A stretch of 13,054 nucleotides of DNA from Conexibacteraceae bacterium (lineage in GTDB: Bacteria; Actinomycetota; Thermoleophilia; Solirubrobacterales; Solirubrobacteraceae), in assembly GCA_009785395.1 (NCBI GenBank), contig WQWK01000032.1, positions 1 through 13,054 on the forward strand. Reading direction: 5' to 3'. Numbering within the stretch: position 1 is the stretch's first letter; each line of letters starts with the position of its first letter. The translations under genes and the position numbers were made by a program. The notes under the pieces are model-generated. The model was not told the origin of the DNA, made no database searches, and was given only the letters and a program-made list of their open reading frames with translations. This document shows positions 6,363-12,165 of the stretch, one piece after another.

Positions 6363-6378
6363 TGTGACGTCGGTCACA
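6363..6378. promoter_or_regulatory. Perfect Crp-family palindrome
   Basis: TGTGA-CGTCGG-TCACA matches the Crp/GlxR consensus TGTGA-N6-TCACA at every fixed position. It lies in the 360-bp divergent region, centred about 69 bp upstream of the riboswitch 5' end (minus strand) and about 88 bp before the WS/DGAT start (plus strand). It could serve either gene. No Crp gene is in the window. Confidence 0.7.
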
Positions 6379-6392
6379 TAAATGGTGTTAGG

Positions 6393-6414
6393 GATTTGTT
6401 TGTGGCTGCAAATC
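6393..6414. repeat. Operator-like dyad in the divergent region
   Basis: GATTTG (6393-6398) and CAAATC (6409-6414) form a perfect 6-bp inverted repeat with a 10-bp spacer, one helical turn apart in phase. It is AT-richer than its surroundings and sits between the Crp-type site and the WS/DGAT start. The binding protein is unknown. Confidence 0.4.
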
Positions 6415-6446
6415 GCCAGGTTTTCTCGACCGTTCACGCGCTCTGA

Positions 6447-6452
6447 GACAAT
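6447..6452 (+). promoter_or_regulatory. Weak candidate -10 box of the WS/DGAT gene
   Basis: GACAAT is followed by 6 nt (CCCTGC) and the GTG at 6459. It matches four of six TATAAT bases and repeats the spacing seen at the thioredoxin and crcB starts. No Shine-Dalgarno precedes the GTG. Confidence 0.3.
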
Positions 6453-6458
6453 CCCTGC

Positions 6459-7892
6459 GTGTCTCACCCCGACCGGCTGAGCGGCCTTGACACCTCTTTT
6501 CTGCACCTCGAGCACGGCGCCGCCCACATGCACGTGGGTGCCTGCGCGATCTTCGACGGGCCCGCCCCCGCCTACGACGACCTGGTTGCGGCCGTCGAGG
6601 CGCGTCTGCACCTCGTTCCCCGCTACCGTCAGAGACTCGCGTTCGTGCCGCTCGAGCAGGGGCGCCCCGTGTGGGTGGACGACCCGCAGTTCCGTCTCCC
6701 CTTCCACGTCCGGCACACGTCGCTGCCGAAGCCCGGCAGCGACGTGCAACTCAAACGCCTAGCCGGGCGCGTCTTCTCGCAGGCGCTCGACCGCAGCCGC
6801 CCGCTGTGGGAGATATGGCTTGTCGAGGGTTTCAGTGACGGCCGTTTCGCCCTGATCTCGAAGACCCACCACGCCCTCGTCGACGGCATTTCCGGCGTCG
6901 ACATCGCGAGTGTGATCTTCGACTCGGCCCCGGACCCGGCGCCGGTCGGGCCGCCGCCGCGGCCCTGGGCGCCGCGCCCGCTGCCGACACCAGCGCAATT
7001 ACTCGCCGACGCGCTGATCGAACGCACGACTGTCCCTGGTGAGTTCACGCGCGGCATCCGCGCGCTGCTGCGCGCACCGCGTCACGCGCTGGGCAGTGCC
7101 GGGGCGGCGCTCGGTATCGCCGGAGCGTTCGGCGGCCTCCGCACGCTCTCCAGGTCCAGCGCCGAGCCGGCGCCACGCAGCCCGTTCAACGTGCAGATCG
7201 GGCCGCATCGGCGCTTCACCTGGGTCGATGCTCAACTCGCGGAGTTCCGCGAAGTCAAGGACGCGCTGGGCGGCACGGTCAACGACGTCGTCCTCGCCGC
7301 GGTAGCGGGTGCGCTCGGCGCCTACATGCGACGCCACGAGCTGGCGACCGATGGTCTCGTGTTGAAGGCGCTCGTCCCGGTCTCGGTCCGGGCGGACGGC
7401 GAGCAGGGCGCGCTCGGCAATCGGATCGCAGCGATGTGGGCGCCGCTGCCCATCGGCATCGAGGATCCGGGCGAGCGCCTGGCGGTGATCTCCGACGCGA
7501 TGGCGGAACTGAAGCAGTCAGGGCAGGCCGTCGGTGCCCAGACCCTGGCGGAGCTGTCGGGCTTCGCGTCGCCGACGCTCGTGGCGCAGGCCGCCCGGCT
7601 GCAGGCCCGCCAGCGCCTGTTCAACCTTGTGGTGACCAACGTCCCGGGCCCGCAGACGCCCCTCTACGTGCTCGGCCGCCGCATGCGCGCGGCCTACCCG
7701 CTGGTCCCGCTGGCGGCCAACACGACGGTCGCGATCGCGGTCATCAGCTACGACGGTGGTCTCGACTTCGGGCTGAACGCGGACTACGACGGACTGCCGG
7801 ACCTGGAGCTCCTGGCCGAGGACCTGCGCGCGGCGACCCAGGCACTAGCGGAGCTCGCGCACAGCAATCGTCATGCGCGAGAGAGCACATAG
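6459..7892 (+). CDS. Wax ester synthase/diacylglycerol acyltransferase (WS/DGAT)
   Basis: A 477-residue acyltransferase, the normal length for this actinobacterial family. It transfers acyl-CoA chains to diacylglycerol or long-chain alcohols, making storage triacylglycerol or wax esters at the membrane or lipid droplet. It begins with the typical RLSGLDTSFLHLE and AAHMHVGA. It carries PLWE (115-118) and the catalytic HHALVDG (137-143, H138 and D142 in the HHxxxDG motif). Later motifs are GGTVNDVVLAAVAGAL and NVPGPQTPLYVLGRRM. The GTG at 6459 puts the family N-terminus at residue 6 and is the only sensible start. The last 48 bp overlap the thioesterase gene tail to tail. A Crp-type site upstream suggests carbon-status control (inference). 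Confidence 0.95.
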   Translation: MSHPDRLSGLDTSFLHLEHGAAHMHVGACAIFDGPAPAYDDLVAAVEARLHLVPRYRQRLAFVPLEQGRPVWVDDPQFRLPFHVRHTSLPKPGSDVQLKRLAGRVFSQALDRSRPLWEIWLVEGFSDGRFALISKTHHALVDGISGVDIASVIFDSAPDPAPVGPPPRPWAPRPLPTPAQLLADALIERTTVPGEFTRGIRALLRAPRHALGSAGAALGIAGAFGGLRTLSRSSAEPAPRSPFNVQIGPHRRFTWVDAQLAEFREVKDALGGTVNDVVLAAVAGALGAYMRRHELATDGLVLKALVPVSVRADGEQGALGNRIAAMWAPLPIGIEDPGERLAVISDAMAELKQSGQAVGAQTLAELSGFASPTLVAQAARLQARQRLFNLVVTNVPGPQTPLYVLGRRMRAAYPLVPLAANTTVAIAVISYDGGLDFGLNADYDGLPDLELLAEDLRAATQALAELAHSNRHAREST

Positions 7893-8300
7893 GCGCCCGG
7901 CGTCGTCACTCATCTCGACCTCCCACACCCAGGTTGTGCGGCCGGCGTGCCTGCGCACCGCGGTGGCGTGGATCGTGCCGCCGATCACGGGCCGCAGGAA
8001 GCTCGTCTGATTCGACATGCCGCTGGCCGCGTTGCCCTGCGGCAGCACACCGGCGGCCGTCCCGAGCGACGCCAGGCTCTCGGCGATCGCGGCGTAGATG
8101 CCGCCGTGCACGAGCCCGAGCGGCTGTTTGTGATCGTCCCGGACGATCAGCCGGCCACGTGCAAGCTCGGGCCCGAGCTCGAGGATCTCCAGCCCGTACA
8201 ACGCGTCGAAACCGCGGCTCTGCATCATCAGGTCGGGGTCGTGCATGCGTACGGGACGATAACCGCTGCCGGGCGCGCCTCCGGGCCTGAGGCGCCTCAT
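7845..8300 (-). CDS. PaaI/MenI-like hotdog thioesterase
   Basis: A 151-residue hotdog-fold acyl-CoA thioesterase. The core motif GLVHGGIYAAIAESLASLG (62-80) contains H65-G66-G67 and Glu74. Glu at the catalytic position is as in the YdiI/MenI/EntH branch rather than the Asp of E. coli PaaI. Other family marks are MSNQTSFLRPVIGGTIHATA and VWEVEMSDDAGRLCALSRMT. The ATG at 8300 is preferred because GAGGAGG lies just upstream. The frame remains open much further but without homology, and an ATG at 8246 has no ribosome site. It may hydrolyse acyl- or aromatic-CoA esters; next to WS/DGAT, a role in acyl-CoA balance is possible but unproven. Its 3' end overlaps the WS/DGAT gene by 48 bp. Confidence 0.9.
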   Translation of the reverse strand: MRRLRPGGAPGSGYRPVRMHDPDLMMQSRGFDALYGLEILELGPELARGRLIVRDDHKQPLGLVHGGIYAAIAESLASLGTAAGVLPQGNAASGMSNQTSFLRPVIGGTIHATAVRRHAGRTTWVWEVEMSDDAGRLCALSRMTIAVRELR

Positions 8301-8304
8301 CCAA

Positions 8305-8310
8305 CCTCCT
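8305..8310 (-). promoter_or_regulatory. Shine-Dalgarno of the thioesterase gene
   Basis: AGGAGG on the minus strand lies 4 nt before the ATG at 8300. It is the basis for choosing this start over the longer open frame. It is also within the 25-bp gap to the divergent GTG at 8326. Confidence 0.7.
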
Positions 8311-8325
8311 CTACCCTCTGCATCC

Positions 8326-8970
8326 GTGACTGAGTCTGACCGCCACCGGCCCGCTGTAACTCCACCGGCGCTCCGCTTCGAGCGGCCGCACACTGACGCG
8401 CCCGTGAGTTCGGGCCCCCCGTCCCCACCGAGCTCGCGCCGCGGCGGCGCGATCCTGCTGGGCCTCGCCGGGGTCGCGATCGTCGCGGTGATCCTGATCG
8501 CCGTACTCAATTCGGGTGGATCGGCGCCCGCACATCGCCTCGCCGCCGGCAACACGCCCGCGTCGGGCACGCCCACCTCCGGGCAGACCGGCTCCACCTC
8601 CACCACAGCGACGCAGATGCTCGCCCAGCTGAACCTGACCTCGCCGACGGGCGCGAAGGCCACGGTCGGGATCGCGCAGGTGATTCGTGTCAAGGGCACA
8701 GTCGGCCTGGTGATCGACGCGCAGGGCGTTCCCCCGAACACGAAGCACAACGCCTATGCGGTGTGGCTCTCGAACTCCGCCTCGTCTAGCCACAAGCTCC
8801 TGGGTTTTCTCCCCAACCTCGTCGGCAGCAGCGGCAAGCTCGCCGGCGAGGGTGCGCTGCCTGCGGGCGCGACCGCCTACAACCGCCTGCTGATCACGCT
8901 CGAGACGCAGTCGAAGCCGACCAGCCCGGGCCAGGTCGTGCTCGCCGGGCCGTTCCGCGAGCACCCCTGA
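8326..8970 (+). CDS. Membrane-anchored protein with RskA-like C-terminal domain
   Basis: A 214-residue protein. Residues 1-40 are Pro/Ser-rich and probably cytoplasmic, 41-61 are one hydrophobic helix (GAILLGLAGVAIVAVILIAV), 62-97 are a Gly/Ser/Thr-rich linker, and about 98-211 form an extracytoplasmic domain. That domain resembles the C-terminal part of anti-sigma-K factor RskA: YAVWLSN (144-150), LLGFLPNL, then LLITLETQSKPTSPGQVVLAGPF in two pieces (188-199 and 200-210). RskA normally has an N-terminal sigma-binding domain; none is seen here, and no sigma gene is adjacent, so a signalling role is not established. The GTG at 8326 lies only 25 bp from the divergent thioesterase start and lacks a Shine-Dalgarno; a GTG at 8404 is an alternative. 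Confidence 0.7.
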   Translation: MTESDRHRPAVTPPALRFERPHTDAPVSSGPPSPPSSRRGGAILLGLAGVAIVAVILIAVLNSGGSAPAHRLAAGNTPASGTPTSGQTGSTSTTATQMLAQLNLTSPTGAKATVGIAQVIRVKGTVGLVIDAQGVPPNTKHNAYAVWLSNSASSSHKLLGFLPNLVGSSGKLAGEGALPAGATAYNRLLITLETQSKPTSPGQVVLAGPFREHP

Positions 8971-9122
8971 ACAACCGGTCGTCTCGGCGGCCGCCGGGTC
9001 CGTCTTGGTGGCGCATAACGCGCCGGTAACAGAGTCGGAAGAAAGCCTTCGCACACGCGCACTTTCATCTGTTGCACGGATTGCAAACAGCGGGCGAACC
9101 GAGCCCAGCAGGGCTCGGCAGA
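8971..9122 (+). promoter_or_regulatory. Hairpin-rich leader of the PPTase-like gene
   Basis: This 152-bp non-coding stretch holds a series of dyads. They are CGGCGGCCGCCG (8985-8996), GGCGC/GCGCC around ATAAC (9010-9024), CTGTTGCA/TGCAAACAG around CGGAT with one bulge (9069-9090), and a perfect 8-bp stem CCGAGCCC/GGGCTCGG around AGCA (9099-9118). The last one ends 4 nt before the Shine-Dalgarno. The first two may terminate the upstream gene; the last two look like 5' UTR structure. I do not recognise a known riboswitch class. Confidence 0.45.
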
Positions 9123-9129
9123 GGTGGAG
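9123..9129 (+). promoter_or_regulatory. Shine-Dalgarno of the PPTase-like gene
   Basis: GGTGGAG lies 8 nt before the ATG at 9138 and sets the start. It directly follows the hairpin at 9099-9118, so that structure could affect ribosome access. Confidence 0.6.
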
Positions 9130-9137
9130 TGACTGCG

Positions 9138-9653
9138 ATGGAACCGGGATACGACCTTTTCTGGCTTGCCACAGGCTTCAGCAGCGATGCCGAACTGCGG
9201 GCACTGCCGCGGGCGCATCCGCGCGCCAGGAACGCCGCCCACGTCTCGCAGGCGTATTGCGCGCCGGTGGCGATGCTCGCCTGGCACACGGCGCCGCTCG
9301 GGGTCGACATCGCCGTGGTTGAAACGCCGGACCGCAAGTTCGCCGAGTCCATCTGCACCGCCGCCGAGCTCAGCATGTTCGACAGCTGCCTCGACGACGA
9401 GGAGGTCATCTCCTCGCTGCTGGTCGGCAAGCGCGCGCTGGCCAAGGCATTGGGCCATCCCAGCGACTACGACCCCAGGCTGCTCGAATCGCCCCTGACC
9501 TGGACCGACGGCGCCGCCGGCGATCTTCGCTCCCGCGAGCTCTTCCCCACGCCGGATCACGTCGCCTGGGTCGTGTGGACCGAGCCGGCTCAGAACAGCG
9601 CCGACAGCCCCTCGAGCGCGGCGTTCACGCGCCGGCGCGCAGGCCTGAACTGA
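9138..9653 (+). CDS. Degenerate 4'-phosphopantetheinyl transferase-like protein
   Basis: A 171-residue protein with the layout of Sfp-type phosphopantetheinyl transferases. AAHVSQAYCAPVAMLAW aligns with the (I/V)SHS strand, PLGVDIAVVE (53-62) with the GVDxE metal motif, and LLVGKRALAKALG (94-106) with the WSxKEAxxKA helix. The D57 to K98 spacing (41) fits the family. Key residues are changed: SH to SQ (CoA phosphate contact), the second acid of DxE to Ala59, and the Glu of KEA to Arg99. Only D57 and the lysines K98/K103 remain. The protein is therefore probably not a normal transferase; it may be a pseudoenzyme or an unrelated role on this fold. The ATG at 9138 is preferred for its Shine-Dalgarno. 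Its last 64 bp overlap the SRPBCC gene on the other strand. Confidence 0.6.
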   Translation: MEPGYDLFWLATGFSSDAELRALPRAHPRARNAAHVSQAYCAPVAMLAWHTAPLGVDIAVVETPDRKFAESICTAAELSMFDSCLDDEEVISSLLVGKRALAKALGHPSDYDPRLLESPLTWTDGAAGDLRSRELFPTPDHVAWVVWTEPAQNSADSPSSAAFTRRRAGLN

Positions 9654-10024
9654 AGCAGCAGCCCGGCACGGAACGTGCCCCTGAGCTGCTGGTGCTCCTC
9701 GAGGGTGGCCACGCATGCGTGCTCCCCCGCGGGCGCGAGCGTGACCGTGGTCGTCCAGGCGCTGAGGAGCCGCTCGAACGGCGTCCCGGCGAGCTCCTGA
9801 GTCCAGGCATGCCGGTACGGGCGCTCTGACTCGACCACGACGAAGTCCAGACGGACCGGCTTTCCACGGCGGGTCGGGATCACCTCCGTGAAGCGCCCGC
9901 CGCGGACGTCCTCGACGCGTGATACCCCTGGCCACCAGCGCGGCAGGTGGTGCGGGTCGGCCACGATCTCCCAGACGGCGTCGACCGTCGCGGCGATGGT
10001 CCGGCTGCGAATGGTCTTCGCCAT
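9590..10024 (-). CDS. SRPBCC (START-like) family protein
   Basis: A 144-residue small protein of the SRPBCC/polyketide-cyclase-like fold, a helix-grip hydrophobic ligand pocket. The signs are the opening MAKTIRSRTIAATVDAVWEI with VADPHHLPRWWPGVSRVE (the usual VWxxVxDxxxxPxWxP pattern), alternating beta strands (LDFVVVESE, TTTVTLAP), and a long C-terminal helix region (LLLQFRPARRRVNAALEGL). Ligand and reaction cannot be predicted. It is the last gene of the minus-strand cluster, 9 bp after apt, and has no clear Shine-Dalgarno, so it is probably read through from apt. Its 3' end runs 64 bp into the PPTase-like gene on the plus strand. Confidence 0.85.
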   Translation of the reverse strand: MAKTIRSRTIAATVDAVWEIVADPHHLPRWWPGVSRVEDVRGGRFTEVIPTRRGKPVRLDFVVVESERPYRHAWTQELAGTPFERLLSAWTTTVTLAPAGEHACVATLEEHQQLRGTFRAGLLLQFRPARRRVNAALEGLSALF

Positions 10025-10033
10025 CGCGCCGGG

Positions 10034-10576
10034 CTAGTCGTATTGGATCAGCGAGTGCACCTGGTAGCCCTCGAGCTGCTTGCGCCCGCCGAAGGCCGTC
10101 AGTTCGACGAGGAACAGGCAGCCGAGCACCTCGCCGCCGAGTCGGCCGACCAGGTCGGCCAGCGCGCGTGCCGTCCCGCCGGTGGCGAGCAGATCGTCGT
10201 GGATCACCACCCGCGCACCCCCGGCGAACGCGTCCGCGTGCATCTCGAGCGCGTCGATCCCGTACTCGAGCGCGTATTCCGAGCGGATGGTGTCGGCCGG
10301 AAGCTTGCCGCGCTTGCGCGCGGGTACGAATCCCGCATGGAGGCCGCGGGCCAGCGCACCTCCGAGGATGAAACCGCGGGCCTCCGCAGCGACGACGAAG
10401 TCGACCTCGAGGTCGCGCGCGTACTTGGTCAGGCGGGCAACGGCGGCGTCGAGCGCGCGCGGGTCGAGCAGTAGCGGCGTGATGTCCCGGAAGAGGATGC
10501 CGGGGGTGGGAAAGTCAGGGATATCGCGGACATAGCTGCGAAGGTTGACGCCGTCATCCGGGCGAGCGCTGGTCAT
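10034..10576 (-). CDS. apt: Adenine phosphoribosyltransferase
   Basis: A 180-residue purine-salvage enzyme of normal length; it converts adenine and PRPP to AMP and pyrophosphate in the cytoplasm. It starts with the typical DIPDFPTPGILFRDITPLL (18-36). It has VVAAEARGFILGGALA (61-76), the flexible loop region RKRGKLPADT, and the PRPP-binding motif VVIHDDLLATGGTARA (123-138, D128-D129). The closing VELTAFGGRKQLEGY is also family-typical. The ATG at 10576 lies 6 bp after the ftsR-like stop, so it belongs to the same transcript. In many actinobacteria apt is near relA, but no relA is seen here. Confidence 0.96.
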   Translation of the reverse strand: MTSARPDDGVNLRSYVRDIPDFPTPGILFRDITPLLLDPRALDAAVARLTKYARDLEVDFVVAAEARGFILGGALARGLHAGFVPARKRGKLPADTIRSEYALEYGIDALEMHADAFAGGARVVIHDDLLATGGTARALADLVGRLGGEVLGCLFLVELTAFGGRKQLEGYQVHSLIQYD

Positions 10577-10582
10577 CGCTCG

Positions 10583-11341
10583 TCAGGTGGCGATCTTGCG
10601 CAGGTCGCGAATCAGCAGCAGGTGCTTGAGGTGCGTCGTCACCGAGGCGAGGTTCTCGAGCGCCTCGACCGCCTCCTTCCGCCGTTCGGGATTGCGTGAG
10701 CGCAGCGCCGGCGCGAGGATGCTCTGCAGCAGCTGGGCCTCGCGGTCGGCCGAGGTGCGGAACACACGCAGGTTGCGGCCGCCCACCCCGTAGCGGGCGA
10801 GCTCGGACACAGCCCTGACGATCTCACGCTCGGTGTCGTCGAAGTAGCGCGCACCGTTGCGCACGTCGCCCTTGATGACGCCGAACTCGACGAGTTCGGC
10901 CACCAGCTTCGGCGTGGCCCCCGTCTCCTCCACCACGTCGTCCTGCGAATACCGCGCCCCAGGATCCCGCGTGACCGAGGTGCGACGCAGCGTGCGCGTG
11001 TCCGCGCTGGAAACGACCTCGCGCTCGTTGCGCCCGCCGGCCAACTCCCGACGGATCACGCGCAACGGCAGAAACTCGTCACGCTGCAGGCGCAGGATCA
11101 TCCGCAGGCGCTGCACGTCGTCAGGCGTATATAGCCGGTAGCCCCCCTGCGTGCGCCGGGGCGTGAGCAGCTTCTGGTCCTCCAGGTAGCGGATCTTGGA
11201 GATCGAGATGTCCGGAAACTCAAGCTCGAGCGCCTTGCAGACGGCGCCGATCGTGACCGCCTTCTGCAGCGGCGGACCGGACTCTGGCGGAGCGGGCTCG
11301 GGCAGGTCGACCGGGGGATCGTTGCTCTCGGCGGTCGCCAT
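10583..11341 (-). CDS. ftsR: MerR-family regulator, FtsR-like
   Basis: A 252-residue transcription factor. After a Pro/Glu-rich N-terminal tail (1-26), residues 28-100 are a MerR-type winged helix (AVTIGAVCKALELEFPDISI, SKIRYLEDQKLLTPRR, GGYRLYTPDDVQRLRMIL, RDEFLPLRVIRREL). A second helical domain follows at about 130-185 (YSQDDVVEETGATPKLVAEL), then a C-terminal helical region. This two-domain form and its place directly after a GarA-like FHA gene match mycobacterial Rv1828 and corynebacterial FtsR, which activates ftsZ. There is no Cys-rich metal-binding loop, so a metal sensor is unlikely. The ATG overlaps the FHA stop by one base (TGATG). Its target here is unknown, but a role in division control is likely. 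Confidence 0.85.
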   Translation of the reverse strand: MATAESNDPPVDLPEPAPPESGPPLQKAVTIGAVCKALELEFPDISISKIRYLEDQKLLTPRRTQGGYRLYTPDDVQRLRMILRLQRDEFLPLRVIRRELAGGRNEREVVSSADTRTLRRTSVTRDPGARYSQDDVVEETGATPKLVAELVEFGVIKGDVRNGARYFDDTEREIVRAVSELARYGVGGRNLRVFRTSADREAQLLQSILAPALRSRNPERRKEAVEALENLASVTTHLKHLLLIRDLRKIAT

Positions 11342-11808
11342 CAGTGCCCCAGAAAGGCGAGTTTGTATTTGCCAATTTGCAGCTCGTCGCCGTCGTTGAG
11401 CCGCTGTGACTCGATCCGCCGCCGGTTTATGTAGGTGCCGTTCAGCGAACCGCAGTCATCGAGGTAGTAGTGCTCGCCACGCTTGGCCACCACGGCATGG
11501 TCACGCGAAACGGTCACGTCGTCGAGGAACAGGTCACTGTCCGGTCGCCTGCCGACGGTCAGGCGCGGGCGGTCCAGCGGAAACGATTCACCGGCGCGGC
11601 CGCCGCCGGCGCGGATCACCAGCATCGCGCCACGCGCGGGCGCGGCCTCTACCGGGACCTCCTCGAACTCTCCGGTGTCGCCGATGCGGTAGGAGGCGGT
11701 TGAGTCGCCGGTGCCTCCATCGGGGCCGCCCATGAATGCGCCGCAGCGCTGGCAGTAGTTGGCGCCGTCGGCGTTGGCGAAACCGCACTCGGGGCAGTGC
11801 TGGGCCAA
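11341..11808 (-). CDS. FHA-domain protein with N-terminal zinc ribbon, GarA-like
   Basis: A 155-residue cytoplasmic protein. An N-terminal zinc ribbon has C5-PE-C8 and C19-QR-C22. An acidic linker contains T45 in SYRIGDTGEFEEVP. A complete FHA domain (about 62-153) follows, with the phosphothreonine-binding residues G86-R87, S101-R102 and H104 (VSRDHAVV), and N123-G124-T125 (SLNGTYINRR). GarA-type proteins bind phosphothreonine, including their own phosphorylated N-terminal Thr, to switch control of glutamate and TCA metabolism. The order with the FtsR-like gene supports a GarA relative, but the zinc ribbon is extra and the Thr site differs from the ETTS of GarA. The start is TTG at 11808, with AGGA 6 nt upstream and only 14 bp after the rsiG stop. 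Confidence 0.85.
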   Translation of the reverse strand: MAQHCPECGFANADGANYCQRCGAFMGGPDGGTGDSTASYRIGDTGEFEEVPVEAAPARGAMLVIRAGGGRAGESFPLDRPRLTVGRRPDSDLFLDDVTVSRDHAVVAKRGEHYYLDDCGSLNGTYINRRRIESQRLNDGDELQIGKYKLAFLGH

Positions 11809-11822
11809 GGTCTGTCCTGGCC

Positions 11823-12104
11823 TCAGTCGGCGTTCTGGGCCTGTGCGCCCGGCTCTTCATCCGCCGGCGCATAGCGGCCGGTCAGAATGTCTGTCAGGCG
11901 CTGCACGTCGGCCCCGCTGATGACGAGCTCACCGCTCTCGCCCTTGTGCCGCAGACGATTGACCAGCTCGGCCCGGAGGATGTCGATCTTGCCGTGCAGA
12001 ATCCGCCGGCGGTAGGAAACCTCGAGCTCCTCATCTGTCAGCTCCTTGATCAGATCCTTGAGCTCCTGATCCGTCAGCGATCCGATGTCTGGAAAGGTCT
12101 CCAT
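11823..12104 (-). CDS. rsiG: RsiG-like anti-sigma factor (c-di-GMP-binding signature)
   Basis: A 93-residue helical protein. The ATG at 12104 is chosen because GGAGGA lies 8 nt upstream; the frame remains open further but with no homology. Its core helix (26-50), ELEVSYRRRILHGKIDILRA, matches the c-di-GMP-binding helix of RsiG, E(X)3S(X)2R(X)3Q(X)3D. Here the positions are E26, S30, R33, H37 and D41, so Gln is replaced by His. In Streptomyces RsiG holds the sporulation sigma factor WhiG when loaded with c-di-GMP, and deep-branching relatives use a single motif per chain in a dimer. A second helix, GADVQRLTDILTGR (64-77), is also family-like. The C-terminus is acidic and disordered. No WhiG gene is in the window. 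It heads the FHA-ftsR-apt cluster behind its own promoter. Confidence 0.8.
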   Translation of the reverse strand: METFPDIGSLTDQELKDLIKELTDEELEVSYRRRILHGKIDILRAELVNRLRHKGESGELVISGADVQRLTDILTGRYAPADEEPGAQAQNAD

Positions 12105-12112
12105 GCGAACAG

Positions 12113-12118
12113 TCCTCC
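12113..12118 (-). promoter_or_regulatory. Shine-Dalgarno of rsiG
   Basis: GGAGGA on the minus strand, 8 nt before the ATG at 12104, fixes the start 25 codons inside the longer open frame. Confidence 0.75.
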
Positions 12119-12165
12119 GTGCAGCCAACGCGGCAGTGTGAACAGGTGGTGCAGGCCCGCCGCCG

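Noticed and set aside
8312..8317. TACCCT as a leaderless -10 box for the gene at 8326
   Set aside because: The spacing is 8 nt rather than 6 and it falls next to the thioesterase ribosome site; too weak to annotate.
7845..8750. A 301-residue minus-strand protein extending the thioesterase upstream
   Set aside because: Homology begins only near 8300 where a Shine-Dalgarno and ATG occur, and the upstream part is antisense to a better-supported gene.
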